A stretch of 64,000 bases of DNA, from contig CM028327.1 in NCBI GenBank assembly GCA_016647705.1, positions 11,045,726 through 11,109,725 of the forward strand. The letters are read 5' to 3'. This document shows positions 10,790 through 22,075 of this stretch, in pieces (within the stretch, counting starts at the first letter, position 1; each line of letters opens with the position of its first letter). The notes under the pieces were generated by a model that was not told where the DNA came from, ran no database searches, and saw nothing but the letters and a program-made list of their open reading frames with translations. Source of the DNA: Eucommia ulmoides. Lineage: Eukaryota > Streptophyta > Magnoliopsida > Garryales > Eucommiaceae. A program made the translations under genes and the position numbers.

Positions 10790-11510
10790 GCACCGACCCC
10801 TAGAGTTGGGAATAGTTGCTTAATGCCCCATCTATTATTTAGGTGACCAACAAATCGATCTTCTCAGGAGACGATATTCAGGTGGACCTAAAGAAAGTTG
10901 AAGCTGTTGTTCAGTAGGGAAAGACCGAAAAATGTGACTAAAATTCGAAGCTTTTTAGGGTTGGCAGGTTACTATCGACGGTTTGTGCAAGGATTTTTCT
11001 GTCATAGTAGCCCCGTTGACTCGTTTGACCCGCAAGAAATCCAAATTTGAGTGGACCGACAAATGTGAACAAAGTTCTAGGAGCTGAAACAAAAATTGAT
11101 ATCAGTGCCAATATTATCCCTCCCGTCGGAAGGAAGTGATTTTGTAATTTATAGCGACACGTCACACTAAGGGCTGAGATGTGTTCTAATGCAGTATGGT
11201 CACGTAATCGCATATGCATCTCGGTAATTGAAGAATCCTGAGCGTAATTACCCGACGCACGATTTGGAGTTGGCAACAATTGTGCTCGCCTTGAAGGTTT
11301 GGAAGCACTATCTATATGGCAAGACGTGTGAAATATATACCGACCACCAAAGCTTGAAGTACTTGTTTTCTCAGAAAAGAATTAAATTTGAGACAGAGGC
11401 GGTGGATAGAGTTGATTAAAGATCACGATTGTACCATCCACTATCATCCGGGAAAGGCTAATGTTGTAACAGATGCGTTGAGTCAGAAATCGGTGGGTTT
11501 GATCACGCAC
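10790..11510 (+). pseudogene. RT C-terminal part and RNase H of element B
   Basis: Broken frames encode the end of reverse transcriptase ([13 protein letters not shown] about 10,950) and a retroviral-type RNase H (YSDTS about 11,150; [20 protein letters not shown] about 11,248-11,307; [10 protein letters not shown] about 11,337). A tail with YHPGKANVVTDALS follows. The polymerase core with the YxDD box is absent; sequence before 10,790 does not continue it. Stops and frameshifts are frequent. These domains copy element RNA into DNA in Ty3/gypsy elements; this copy is dead. Confidence 0.85.
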
Positions 11511-11526
11511 GTTAGAGTCATTCATA

Positions 11527-11527
<1 letters not shown>

Positions 11528-11588
<61 letters not shown>
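11528..11588. repeat. (TA)n microsatellite inside pol
   Basis: About 30 TA units between RNase H and integrase coding sequence. They are not expected in the gene and are an expansion or insertion. Confidence 0.9.
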
Positions 11589-11592
<4 letters not shown>

Positions 11593-11689
11593 GAGTTGAG
11601 ATCATTACGAGTGCAATTAGCGATTGGTCAGACGGCAACCTTACTTGTGACTTTGACTTTGAGGCCGACGTCGATTGATCGTATTATTG

Positions 11690-12545
11690 AAGCACAAAAG
11701 TCAGACATTCAAATAGAGAGAATTCAGGATGAAGTGAAAATGGTCACAAAGCGGATTATCGCGTCAATAAGAGTGATGAGACTTTGATGTTTGGGAATAA
11801 GCTGTGCGTGCCTAACGACGCCAATTTGAAGAATGATATCTTGGAAGAAGCGCATAGCTCAATATACGCGATGCATCCAGGCGGTACCAAAATGTATCGA
11901 GATTTGTGTGAACAGTATTGGTGAATTGAAATGAATCAAGAAATCGCAAAGTTTGTTGTCAGAAGTCTTATTTGTCAGCAAATGAAGATTTAACATCAGC
12001 ATCCAAGTGGGTTGTTGCAACCCCTACTTATTCCAGAGTGAAAATGGGAATATATCACGATGGATTTTGTTTCGGGATTACCCGTGCTCAAAAAGGGACA
12101 TAATTCCATTTAAGTAATTGTAGACAGACTTACTAAGTCTACTTATTTTCAAGTCATAAAGACGACGTATACTTTTGATAAGTATGCCCAATTATATATT
12201 GACGAGCTTGTTAGGTTGCATGGTGCACCGGTTTCCATAGTATCAGATAGAAATCTGAGATTTATTTCAAAGTTCTGGTCAAGTTTCCAAACTGCCTGGG
12301 GTATTAAGTTGAAATTCGGTACTGTTTTTCATCCGTAGACTAATGGCCAATTGGAGCCTGCGATACAGATGTTGGAAAATATATTGAGGGGATGTGTTTT
12401 TAAAATTTTCTGGTAACTGGGATGATCATTTGACACGGATGGAATTTGTTTCTAATAACAGCTACCATTCAGCAATCGAGATGGCACCGTATAAAGCGTT
12501 GTATGAAAAAGATGCAGGACTTGAGTCAATTAGACTGAATTGATG
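11690..12545 (+). pseudogene. Integrase zinc-binding and catalytic core of element B
   Basis: In broken frames, an H2C2-type zinc-binding region (HPGGTKMYRDL about 11,875, then a degraded C-x2-C) is followed by the rve core. ITMDFVSGLP is near 12,055, IVDRLTKSTYF near 12,118, the second-Asp region reads SIVSDRNLRF near 12,237, and an NGQLE motif is near 12,343. Multiple stops interrupt the frame. The segment fits a chromovirus-type integrase and continues after a TA tract into the C-terminal domain at 12,781. Confidence 0.85.
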
Positions 12546-12637
12546 TAGGACAACGGAAAAAAAATTATTGATGTCGGCTACAACTCAAATGACAGCAAAT
12601 AAAGTAAGGGTGATTCAGAAAAGAAAAGAAAAGAAAA

Positions 12638-12641
<4 letters not shown>

Positions 12642-12701
<60 letters not shown>
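12642..12701. repeat. (TA)n microsatellite inside integrase
   Basis: About 30 TA units split the integrase core from its C-terminal domain. Confidence 0.9.
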
Positions 12702-12707
<6 letters not shown>

Positions 12708-12780
12708 AAATAAAAAATAAAAAAAATTGAGGATTGTTTAGGGTCAACAAAAGGGATATGTAGACAAGCGTAGGCAGGAG

Positions 12781-13210
12781 TTGGAGTTCAAAGTGGGGGA
12801 TCATGTGTTTTTGTGTATTTCTCTATGGAAAGGCATAATGAGGTTCGGGAAGAAAGGGAAGTTAAATCCAAGGTACATCGGACCATATGAAATTTTAGAT
12901 CGGGTTGGCACGACAGCGTATAGACTTGCGTTACCGCTAGAGTTATCTCGACTACACGACATTTTTCATGTATCGATGCTCTGGAAATATGTGTCAAACC
13001 CTTCTCATGTGTTAACTTCGCAACCGATCGAGTTGGAAACAGATTTGACCTACGTTGAGGAGCCAGTCCAAATCCTAAGCCGTAAAGACCAAGTGTTGCG
13101 AACGAAAATGATTCCTTTAGTCAAGGTGTTATGGCACAGTCATGCAGTGGAAGATGCGATATGAGAGCGAGAAGACGAGATGAGGAATAGATACCCGCAT
13201 TTATTCGACT
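12781..13210 (+). pseudogene. Integrase C-terminus with chromodomain-position tail (element B)
   Basis: A clean frame from 12,781 to 13,164 encodes FKVGDHVFL, LNPRYIGPYEIL and LHDIFHVSML, the usual C-terminal part of plant chromovirus integrase. A tail in the position of the chromodomain follows (RKDQVLRTKMIPLVKVLW). After a stop where a Trp is expected, the same frame runs on to about 13,212. A purine-rich tract (13,241-13,256) and the 3' LTR follow directly. In the family the chromodomain guides insertion to particular chromatin; whether this tail would do so is not visible from sequence. Confidence 0.85.
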
Positions 13211-13240
13211 AAGGTAATAAAATTTCGGGACGAAATTTTT

Positions 13241-13256
13241 TTTAGGAGGGAAGAGT
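13241..13256 (+). other. Polypurine tract of element B
   Basis: A purine-rich stretch (TTTAGGAGGGAAGAGT) immediately precedes the 3' LTR start at 13,257. Confidence 0.75.
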
Positions 13257-13706
13257 TGTAAGACCTCAATCGTAGTATGTACGTCATTTTAGTTGCATTT
13301 TAGAGTAACTAAAAAACTTCGGGGTGAAATTGGGTCAATTAAAATTCAAAATAAAAATTTAGGGGTCAATTTGCAAATTTAGAAAATCATCTATCCAAAA
13401 ATTTACATTTAACTTTTGAATTAAAACTTTTGGGAGTGAGATTGCAATTTAGAAAATGTTGAGGGTGAAATTACCATATTAAACTCTTATAAATGGTTAA
13501 TTGAACTTAAAATATGATTTTTAGAAATTAGGGGGAGGAGGGACGAGTAATTTAGGCAAAGGGGTTCTAGAAACATATAAAAATCCAATCTCTCTTACTG
13601 ACTGTTGCCGTAAGATCAACCGGCGGGCAGAGGATTTGGGAAGTGGACGACGTGGCTTGAAGGGGGAGCATTCTCGTCCACTAATTACATGATATATATA
13701 TATATA
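13257..13706 (+). repeat. 3' LTR of element B, first piece
   Basis: Nearly identical to 6,046-6,495 of the 5' LTR, up to the (TA)n tract, where homology stops at the CTAG of the Helitron-like insertion. Confidence 0.9.
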
Positions 13707-13718
13707 CTAGGGCATAAC

Positions 13719-13736
13719 TCGTGCATGAAGGCACGA
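13719..13736 (-). other. Helitron 3'-terminal hairpin
   Basis: TCGTGC and GCACGA arms with a 6-nt loop, eight bases from the terminal CTAG. The spacing matches the Helitron 3' end rule. Confidence 0.65.
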
Positions 13737-15139
13737 ACGAAAAAAAAAATTGAAATTAAAATAAACCAATATAGGCTCATCTATTTATACAACATTCTAC
13801 ACATATTTTATTAAAAATCAACAATAATAAACATTTAAATATCACTATCTAATAACCTAGATATTTGTCTATTAAAATAATACCACAATTTGTAATTTTT
13901 TCTCTTTTACTTTAATTTTTTTTTTATTTAAAATTAATTAAATTACCCTATTAATATATAATTCAAGTACTTTGGAAATGAAATTGCAAACCAAACAACC
14001 CTTAGGACTAATATCATGTTGAGTTTAAAAAAATATTTAAAGAAAAAACACTTTCTACTTTTGATGTTCACCTTTTTAATAGATGATCAAATTGATTTTG
14101 TAGCATTTTGAAAATTCTCAAATTATCTGTCTCTCAAACAGGTTATAATTCCTGAAGTGACACACACCACGTTTTGATCCAAAATCGAACAACGAACCAG
14201 ATGGATCTTTATTCGAACTCATCCCACTTCCAATTTCAGTCATATTTCGCATAGATAAACCTCCAAGATTTGAATTTTTAGTATTACTATCAATGTTTAC
14301 ATTACTGTTGACATTTGATGCACTTGTATATCATTCATATTGCTTAGTTTAGATAATGAATCAGCCATGCTCCATATCGAATAAACACTTCTAGTTTGGG
14401 CAATGAATCAACCATGCTCTCTATCGAATAAGCACCATTAAAAAAATTAAAAATATTGACATAATTTACTTTGTTTATACGACACATTCCAATATTTGAA
14501 AGTTATTCAAATATTGAAGACGATCAATAATTAATGTAAAAAAAAAATTGGACATAACTCCCTCTATTTATATGACATTCGAAATTATCAACTCCTGTTT
14601 TATAACACAACACTGACAAACAACCAATATCAATCAAGTATGAAAACAACGAACACAATCATATCATACAACAATAAGACCATAATCTACAATATGAAAT
14701 TTAACAATACGACGAATAATAACTATGTATATACATTATAAATTTAGTAATATAAGTCCACCATCCAGGACACTAGAGCCCACCACCCAGGGCTACTGGA
14801 ACTTACCTTAATTATACTATGTCAAGCCATAGATTTCTCCATTTGTCTTCAATATTTGAAGTGGCACATATTTGAATATCGTCTAGTGAAAATCAAACAT
14901 AATAATTATCAACTGGACAAATAAATTATAATCATATTTAAGACGAACAAATAAATAAGTCAACTCATGGTTAGAAATCTATAAACGATTACTTTCCAAA
15001 ACCCATATATTTTCGTTCCAAAACGGAAACCCAATTGTTTTTTGGTTTTCGTATAACCTTTTATGTTCCCAAAATGAAATTCACAGCTGTTTAGTGGCAT
15101 TTGTTTAGTGTTTCTCTTCCCGGATTTCAGCTTTTGTTC

Positions 15140-15255
15140 CCCAAAAAACATGAAACAAAAAACAGAAACAGAAACAAAAACAAAAAACAGAAATAGAAAC
15201 GGAAACAAAAATAGAAACAGAAACAAAAAACAAAAAACAAAAACAGAAACCCATT
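15140..15255. repeat. AAACAGAAAC low-complexity repeat
   Basis: Short A/C/G-rich hexamer-like repeats. They generate a spurious Phe/Leu-rich frame on the minus strand. Similar bits recur near 17,850, 17,985 and 19,180. Confidence 0.8.
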
Positions 15256-16689
15256 TATTTCCTATTTCCATTGCGGGGGAAAAAAATTGAGAACAAAAAA
15301 CTTGTAAGGAGAAAGCAATCAATATACATAGAAATTGACGCAAAAATATACGTGGCCATGTTAAACCGTTATTAACATTCAAGTTTCAAGAATTAGATTT
15401 AGAGCAGTGGCTCTAAGTCTAATTTTTTTTATCTATGATTTTTAAGAACACCAAACATAGTAAATAGGAAACAGTAACAAAACACGGGTACCGAAAATCG
15501 GGAACAGATCAGGCTAATTAGAATTCTCATAAACAGATTAGGCAAGGTAAACAGAGAAATATGTGAATAAAAGAACAACTCAACAGACTGTGTTTCACAG
15601 ATAATTCAGAACAACTCACCAGATTCAAGATTTGAGAAAATCCACACCATTCCAGCAGTCATTCAATGCTCGAAAAAAGTCAGAGTTGTATATCAAGCAA
15701 CATTACAGTAGTCAACTATCATAAATCTGAAAATGAGCAAACCAAATTCAAGAGAGCAGTGGACACAAAAGTGAGGCGGTTGTGAATGTGGCTATAGATA
15801 TATGAACGAAAAATAAACTCAGAAGTGTAAAAATTGACATAGAGACATCAAATCTTCCGATTCAAGTAAGAATCAATATAAAACTAAGTTGAAGCATTCA
15901 CATTACAAAAATCTCAAACTAATTTTGAGTACTCACCGTTGGGCAGCTACAATAAGTTATCTAAACAACTTCATACTTCTCCTGTTCAAGGGAAGAAGAT
16001 CTTGTCAAAATCCTTCCACCAATAAATCTTTCTCCTCAATTTAAAGATGCAAAAATCAAACCACTTGCAGATAATCCCAAAAATCATGTTTATATAGAGA
16101 AGAAAAATCATTAAGCTGGGGTATTCAAAGAAGAACATTTACATTAGATATAAACTTAATATTGCGGTTAATAGTTAATGAACTACTTAAGACTACACGC
16201 AATGAGAAAAACAAACGGTGGACTTGTTGGACAAATGAACTACATATGAAGAAAAAAATGCCACCTCTGATTCATGCTAACATGTGCATAGTGGGTATTG
16301 TGCGAGATAACTTATCAAATTCAGAAGCAAATAGCATCAAACCAGTAAGAAGCAAAGAATTCAGAAAACACAATTGAGCAATTTGCAGTTCAGCTATAAA
16401 GAAATAAAATGAAGCTAAGGCTCATAGAAAAAATTTAGCTAGGCCAATCCAAGGTATCAATTACAATTTTGCTTTGATTGATCAAAACTCACTCACCATA
16501 GCAACCTCATAGCCTCCACCGCGAGCTTCTCCATATTTAGATCGCATTTGTTTGGGTTTTGAAAAAGAACGGAAGCATAAATATGAGACAACTTCGTTTT
16601 GTACCCCTGTTTTATGTAGGAAAAAACATAATTGAAAAAAAACACAAAGAAACAGAATTAAAAATAGAACCAAAAGGGCAAAAAGAAAA

Positions 16690-17591
16690 ACATTCAAGCA
16701 AATCTATCACAACATTCGAGTATGTTTTTTTGTCAAAAATGGTTTCGCATTGATTTTAGGTGGTGTTGCGGTGCTTGGTTGCACAGATTTAGAATTGGAG
16801 AAGTATATACATACCTTTATAGCATGGGATGAATATCATGCCCATTGGAGATATTCTGCAAGGATTCAATGTTGAAATGATTAGCTTCTATTTGATGCGC
16901 TTCTTTTTCTTCTTTACTTGGAATATACACCAAAAAGATTGAAAACCTTACATGCAGCAAATTAGGTGGTATTTCAGTTCCCAGATTTCTACAGAAATAG
17001 CAATTGAGGAACAATTATGTTCCCAGAATATTATTTTGAAAAACTATAAACTGAATAGATATAGATTTTTGTGTTCTCATAAAATTCTTGATGAATACAA
17101 AAACATTTCAATGGTAGAGGAATGGCCGATAATCTCGCTACGTCCAAAAGGTGACTAACTTATTTGAGAGAAAAATCAATAAAAACCATAATGAGTCAAA
17201 TTCAACACCCAAAATCGATCAAATTCAACTAAAATAAGGGGGGGGGAAAGAAAAAAAAAAAAAAAGATCAAAATTTAACCAAACAGTACCTAATTACCGT
17301 TGTTTAAGGCATCAACGAAGAGACAATTTGGCAAGCGTTAGCACCAATACCTTAACCCCACTGGCTATGTCTTTGGTTGAGGCAAAGATCTATTTTGAGC
17401 CGATTTTTGTTCTAAATTTTTAAGCTGCAAATCACTTTAATTCGATAAAAACATTCAAGCAAATCTATCACAACATTCGAGTATGTTTTTTTGTCAAAAA
17501 TGGTTCCGCATTGATTTTAGGTGGTGTCGCATGTTTGGTTGCACGGATTTAGAATTGAAATTAAAAATCAACATGTATAAAAAGTAAAAAT

Positions 17592-17668
<77 letters not shown>

Positions 17669-17848
17669 CAATTTAAATATGTATGTTTTCTAGGATGAAA
17701 AATGGAGAAGTGCATACATACCTTTATAGCATGGGATGCGCTTCTTTTTCTTCTTTACTTGGAATATACACAAAAAATATTGAAAACCTTACATGTAGCA
17801 AATTAGGTGGTGTTTTAGTTCCCAGATTTCTACAGAAATAGCAATTGA
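16690..17848. repeat. Internal duplication inside the Helitron-like block
   Basis: About 16,694-16,795 matches about 17,451-17,553 (share ATCACAACATTCGAGTATG), and about 16,798-17,008 matches 17,704-17,848. The second copy lacks about 60 bp, and a (TA)n tract (17,600-17,666) sits between its two parts. The copies are still very similar, so the duplication is fairly recent relative to the block. Confidence 0.8.
17600..17666. repeat. (TA)n microsatellite
   Basis: Long TA run preceded by a short GT run; seen directly. Confidence 0.9.
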
Positions 17849-17864
17849 AAACTCAGAAACAAAA

Positions 17865-18890
17865 ACAAAAACAGAAATTCAGAACAGTATTTCGGGAACA
17901 TACCTGGAGAATTGGGAAATTTTCTAGTTCAAAAAACCAAACTAAATCTTACAACGTATTGATTCTTTATTCTGAAAATCGTGAACAGAAACAAAAACAG
18001 AAAACTCAGAAACAGTATTTTGGGCAAATACCTGGAGAATTGGGAATTTTTCCATTTAAAAAAACCGAACTAATCCTTGCATTGCTCGTGCTAGTGCATA
18101 AAATATATCCATAAACCATGTCTAATATCACGACCGAACAATAAACCATAGAATTTTCATACGAACCAATGCGGAAGAGAAGTTCTAGATTCCACAAACC
18201 TAATTCCACATCTAGGGTTCAATCAGTCCAGAAATACCTTACGTATACCCAATTCCAGACGGTGATGGCGGTAGTTCGTGGTTCCCAACCATGGTTTCTG
18301 AAGATAGTGGTGGTCGTCAAGAAGTACCTAAACTCGAATAAAAAACAGAACATCTGCAAATTTCATTAGTTTCACCAATAAAAATTTTACTACCTGAAAT
18401 AATACAGATAAAGAGATAGAGAGAGGGAGAATCTCAGAGAGAAAGAGAGAGACGTTGCACACATTTCTCCTGTGTTTGCAATTGTGGTATCTTGAATCAT
18501 AGCTGGAACACAACTCCGGTTAGTATTGAAAAACACTTTCTTTACACAGAAATAAATAAAAGAAGCAAAATCAATGCAACAACATACCTTGGCAACGTGG
18601 GAACATGAACCTCTTACCCGTAGTTCCAGCAGCCAGCAAGAGACATGCCTCATTTGTAGCAAACCCAATTCCAACTGTATAAATCTGCGCATATTAATCA
18701 AACAAACAGTGGGAACACTAAAATTAAATCATATTTTTCAGAATAAAAATCAAGAAATGTTGATTTAGATTAAAAAGAGAGCGTACATTTAGGGCATCCG
18801 TAAAAATGTCGCAATAATAATGCTTAATATATATTATATTTGGAATTTCAATGATTGAACTCTTTTTTTCTTTTCTTTTTTTTCTTTTTT

Positions 18891-18947
<57 letters not shown>

Positions 18948-19255
18948 CCTGAAATAAGATCAAGCGATTCTATTTTCTGTCTCTTCAACAAAACAATATC
19001 ATTTTTTGGTAAACAACAGTAAAGATATTTAATGGGATACAAAACAGTAAAGGTATTCAAGGGGAAGGATGAATAACAGTAAAGGTAATTGTGTTCATTG
19101 TTCAAATGTAAACCAATTAGTAACTAATACCTTGAGAAATTTCACATGATTAGGGAAACACCATACAATTTTGCACCAAAAACAGAAACAGAAAACTCAG
19201 AAACAGTATTTTAGAAAAATACCTGGAGAATTGCAATTTTTTCCAGCAAAATTGA
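17865..19255. repeat. Three dispersed copies of a ~60-bp motif
   Basis: A segment containing CAGTATTT...ATACCTGGAGAATTG followed by a T-rich stretch occurs near 17,885, 18,012 and 19,204. On the minus strand each contains CTCCAG|GTAT, which resembles a splice donor, so these may be copies of a small exon end. This is an inference. Confidence 0.55.
18893..18944. repeat. (TA)n microsatellite
   Basis: About 25 TA units after a pyrimidine-rich stretch. Confidence 0.9.
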
Positions 19256-19737
19256 GCATGAATTTTAGAGTGAACAAATTAGGGAATGGAAACAGAATGG
19301 AGACTGACCTGAGTTTGGTTCAACGAAGGGATTGTGCTTCGATGCTGATTGTTGCGAAGAAGCTGTGCTTCGGTGATGATGGCGATGGAAAGACGATGGG
19401 ATCGATCAAGTCCCTGAGTCAAGGAACCCCAAATTAAAATTGAAAGGAATAAAAATTAGAAATCGTAAATCAGAAAATCAAAAAAAATAAAAATTCTGGG
19501 ACAAATACTTACCGTGAAGGCCGAAGGGACTGAGTTTGGTTCGATGAAGGGGCAGTGCTTCGATGGTGATTGTTCAATCAAGAGACGATGGAGCAGGGAT
19601 GGCGTGGTGATGGCGATGGTTGGCAGTACGGCAGCTGTTATTCTGGCGATGAGAGAGCAACCCTAATTTGGAGAGGGCACAACGGTAGAGAGAGAACAAC
19701 CAGATCAGACCACCGACGGCCATTGCCATCTAGATCC

Positions 19738-19893
19738 GGCCAAGTCGACGGCAACGCTACTGCGACTGATCGGGGCGACGATGGCGATGGTGATGGCGAA
19801 GGAGCTCTGCGAAGACGGCCGGCCAAGTCGACGGCAACACTACTGCGACAGATCGGGGCGACGATGGCGATGGTGATGGCGAAGGAGCTCTGC
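19738..19893. repeat. 83-bp GC-rich direct duplication
   Basis: Two nearly identical units begin GGCCAAGTCGACGGCAAC at 19,738 and 19,821. The period is 83 bp, not a multiple of three, so both strands change frame between copies. GC content is unlike the AT-rich surroundings, consistent with captured exon sequence. It creates Asp/Gly- or Pro/Ser-rich spurious frames. Confidence 0.8.
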
Positions 19894-21721
19894 AATTATG
19901 GAGGAGAGGGTATGAATTCGGCGGAGAAGAAGACGAATCCGTAGAGTGGGCAAGTCTCGATGCAAGCACTGTTGATGATGGAAGCAAGGACACTATTTAT
20001 GATAGTAAGTGTTAAAAAGTAAAGTTGATGGTAAGTGTTGTATTATATAGATATGTTGTATATAGATGTTGTATATATCAAAAGACATCCAACGGTTACG
20101 ATTATCCAGAGACATCGGACGGTTGTGAATGTAAATGAGCTGATTTATTATATATTCATGCCCGCAATGCGAAAGGGGAAGAAAAATATGGAATCAAAGA
20201 CAGAAAATCTAGAGAGAGAGAGGGTTCGGCCGGTGCTCTCATGAGTGAAGGTGTGTATTTCGATCGTCACCAAAGAAGGTGTCGCAGTTCGGGCTGGTGG
20301 TGTGTGTGTTGCTGCTGTCGTGGGTATGTGGGAATTCTTCATTGTGTAGGTGATCGGATGGGTGTGTGTATGTCGGTGGAATCCAAACAGAAACAGAGAA
20401 AGGAAAGAGGTCCACCGGTGGGTGCCGTTCGTCTCCGTCCATTTAGTAAGTGCTGTGGGTGTTTGGTCGTCGTGGGTAAGGGCGTGTCTGTGTGTGTGTC
20501 TGTGTTTGTATGCCCGACAACATGTGTAAGTGTGTGGGTATGTTAAGGTATGGATCGCCGGCATGAATGGTGATTGTTCGGCGGAGGGTCTCCGTGTTTG
20601 TCATGTGTGTTCGTTGTTGTGTATGTATGAGTGTGCTAGGTTCGGTCAATAATGTTTGGTCAACGATAGGTGTTCGGTCGTCGATTGGGGGGGTCAGTAA
20701 TTCGGCCGGTCGGAGAGTTAGAAAGAGAGAAAGTGGGTTTCGGTTTGGGTATGTGATCCGTTCGGTTGAGTGGTATGGGTGTAATTGTTGCTATCATGGG
20801 TTGGCTAAAAGGAAGTGGAAGCAGAAAACGAAGAGAGAAAAAGAGAGCAGTGTAAGTGCGTTTGTCGTCATCGTCAGTTGTGTGCATCAATCGTTGGGCA
20901 GTCGTGTGCATATGGGTGTGTCGTTTGGTCGGAGGGCGTGTGTGCGTGAGGTGTGGGTGATTGTTGGTGTAGGGCGGTCGACGATGAGTGAGATCATCGG
21001 AATGGATAGTAGAAAGAGAAAGGGGAGTAGTCGGCCGGGGCTGTAACAGGAACCGAAACAGAAAACAGAAGCCAAAACAGAGAAAAAAGAAAACAAAGAA
21101 AAGAAAGGAAGAAAAAGAAAAAAATGGAAAATTTACATAAAGCACCCCACTGAAAATCAAAAACCCATCTCATGGTCACCAAACTATTTGAAAACAGGTG
21201 AAATTTCAATCGATTATTAATTTTTGTTAAATTAAATTTTATTTAGCGTTACAAATCATAAAATCGTAATAATTTCGTAACAATTAATTAATTTTATTTT
21301 ACATGATTCGGATGTTTTAAATAAGATATTAATTTAGGCTCGCAGGCACTGGTGTCCCGATAGAGTGTGGTCAGTGAAGCTTTTGGAGAGTAGATAACGA
21401 GGTGAGTGTACTGTCTTCTTGCCAAACTATTTATATATATATTTGTATGATGAAATATTGGTTTACTTAAACTATACGATTTTATAAATTATATGGATCA
21501 AGCAGGTATTTGGGTGAGTTGGTAAAATGAATTTTCGGGGTATTGTGTTGGTTTCTAAAAGAAAGTGAAAAGTAACTGGTTTTCTAAAAATGTTTGGTCT
21601 TCTAAAAACTAAGGTGAGAGAAATGGTTTTTATTTAAATCGGTGGTACAAAGATGGAAAATGGATTTTACTGAAATTGGTGGTACCTTTAAAAAGGAGAG
21701 TGAAAAACGTGATTTTGGAAA

Positions 21722-21985
21722 TTCTCCCCGAAAGGGATGTGGCTTATATTCTCCCCATAAGGGGTGTGTATTTTTGACAATATGGAGTGAAAATATATTT
21801 CTTCCCGTAAAGGATGTGGATTTTCAACTATACTGATGATTTTGACGATGCCATAGTTGTTCTCCCCGGAAGGGGTGTGGATTTTATTTCTCCCCGTAAG
21901 GGGTGTGGATTCTTCCCATGGGATGTGGATAGTTCTCCTCGTAAGGGGTGTGGATTATAGTTCTCCCCAAAAGGGGTGTGGATAT
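21722..21985. repeat. Tandem CCCC-loop-GGGG hairpin motifs in 3' LTR of B
   Basis: About eight copies or decayed copies (21,722; 21,752; 21,803; 21,862; 21,889; 21,913; 21,936; 21,963), against about five in the 5' LTR. The extra copies contain sequence variants such as CCCCGGAAGGGG and CCCCGTAAGGGG. Confidence 0.8.
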
Positions 21986-22070
21986 TTCGTAGGAAGGCAT
22001 TCTTACTGATGTTACGGTACCGTTGTAACTCCCGATCGTGAGGTTAAAACGATCACTATGGCTAGCCAGT

Positions 22071-22075
22071 GTATT
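22071..22075. repeat. Target-site duplication of solo LTR C, left (TGTAT)
   Basis: A perfect copy lies at 24,600-24,604. The uninterrupted 5' LTR of B has a single related TGTGT site at the same place. Confidence 0.9.

Larger units (their letters stand above)
13707..20143 (-). mobile_element. Helitron-like element in 3' LTR of B (non-autonomous)
   Basis: Comparison of the two LTRs of B shows extra DNA here. Read on the minus strand, its left end is a typical Helitron 3' terminus: a 6-bp stem hairpin (13,719-13,736, stem TCGTGC/GCACGA), eight bases, then CTAG abutting a T. The opposite end is less certain. LTR homology resumes at about 20,144 (minus-strand A|TC), but an alternative TC start (TCTATATAATAC) lies at 20,051. 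No Rep/helicase protein is encoded. The interior contains AAACAGAAAC-rich stretches, internal duplications and minus-strand splice-donor-like sites, which would fit captured gene fragments; I could not identify a source gene. Confidence 0.65.
20144..22075 (+). repeat. 3' LTR of element B, second piece
   Basis: Matches about 6,545 to 8,436 of the 5' LTR, including the GT-rich part and the hairpin block. It breaks at 22,075 where solo LTR C is inserted. Confidence 0.88.

Noticed and set aside
14960..15382. 140-codon Phe/Leu-rich frame on the minus strand
   Set aside because: Produced by an AAACAGAAAC simple repeat; no start context or homology.
19570..19993. GC-rich overlapping frames on both strands (Asp/Gly- or Ser/Pro-rich)
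   Set aside because: The 83-bp duplication is out of frame, there is no domain, and it is more likely a captured exon piece.
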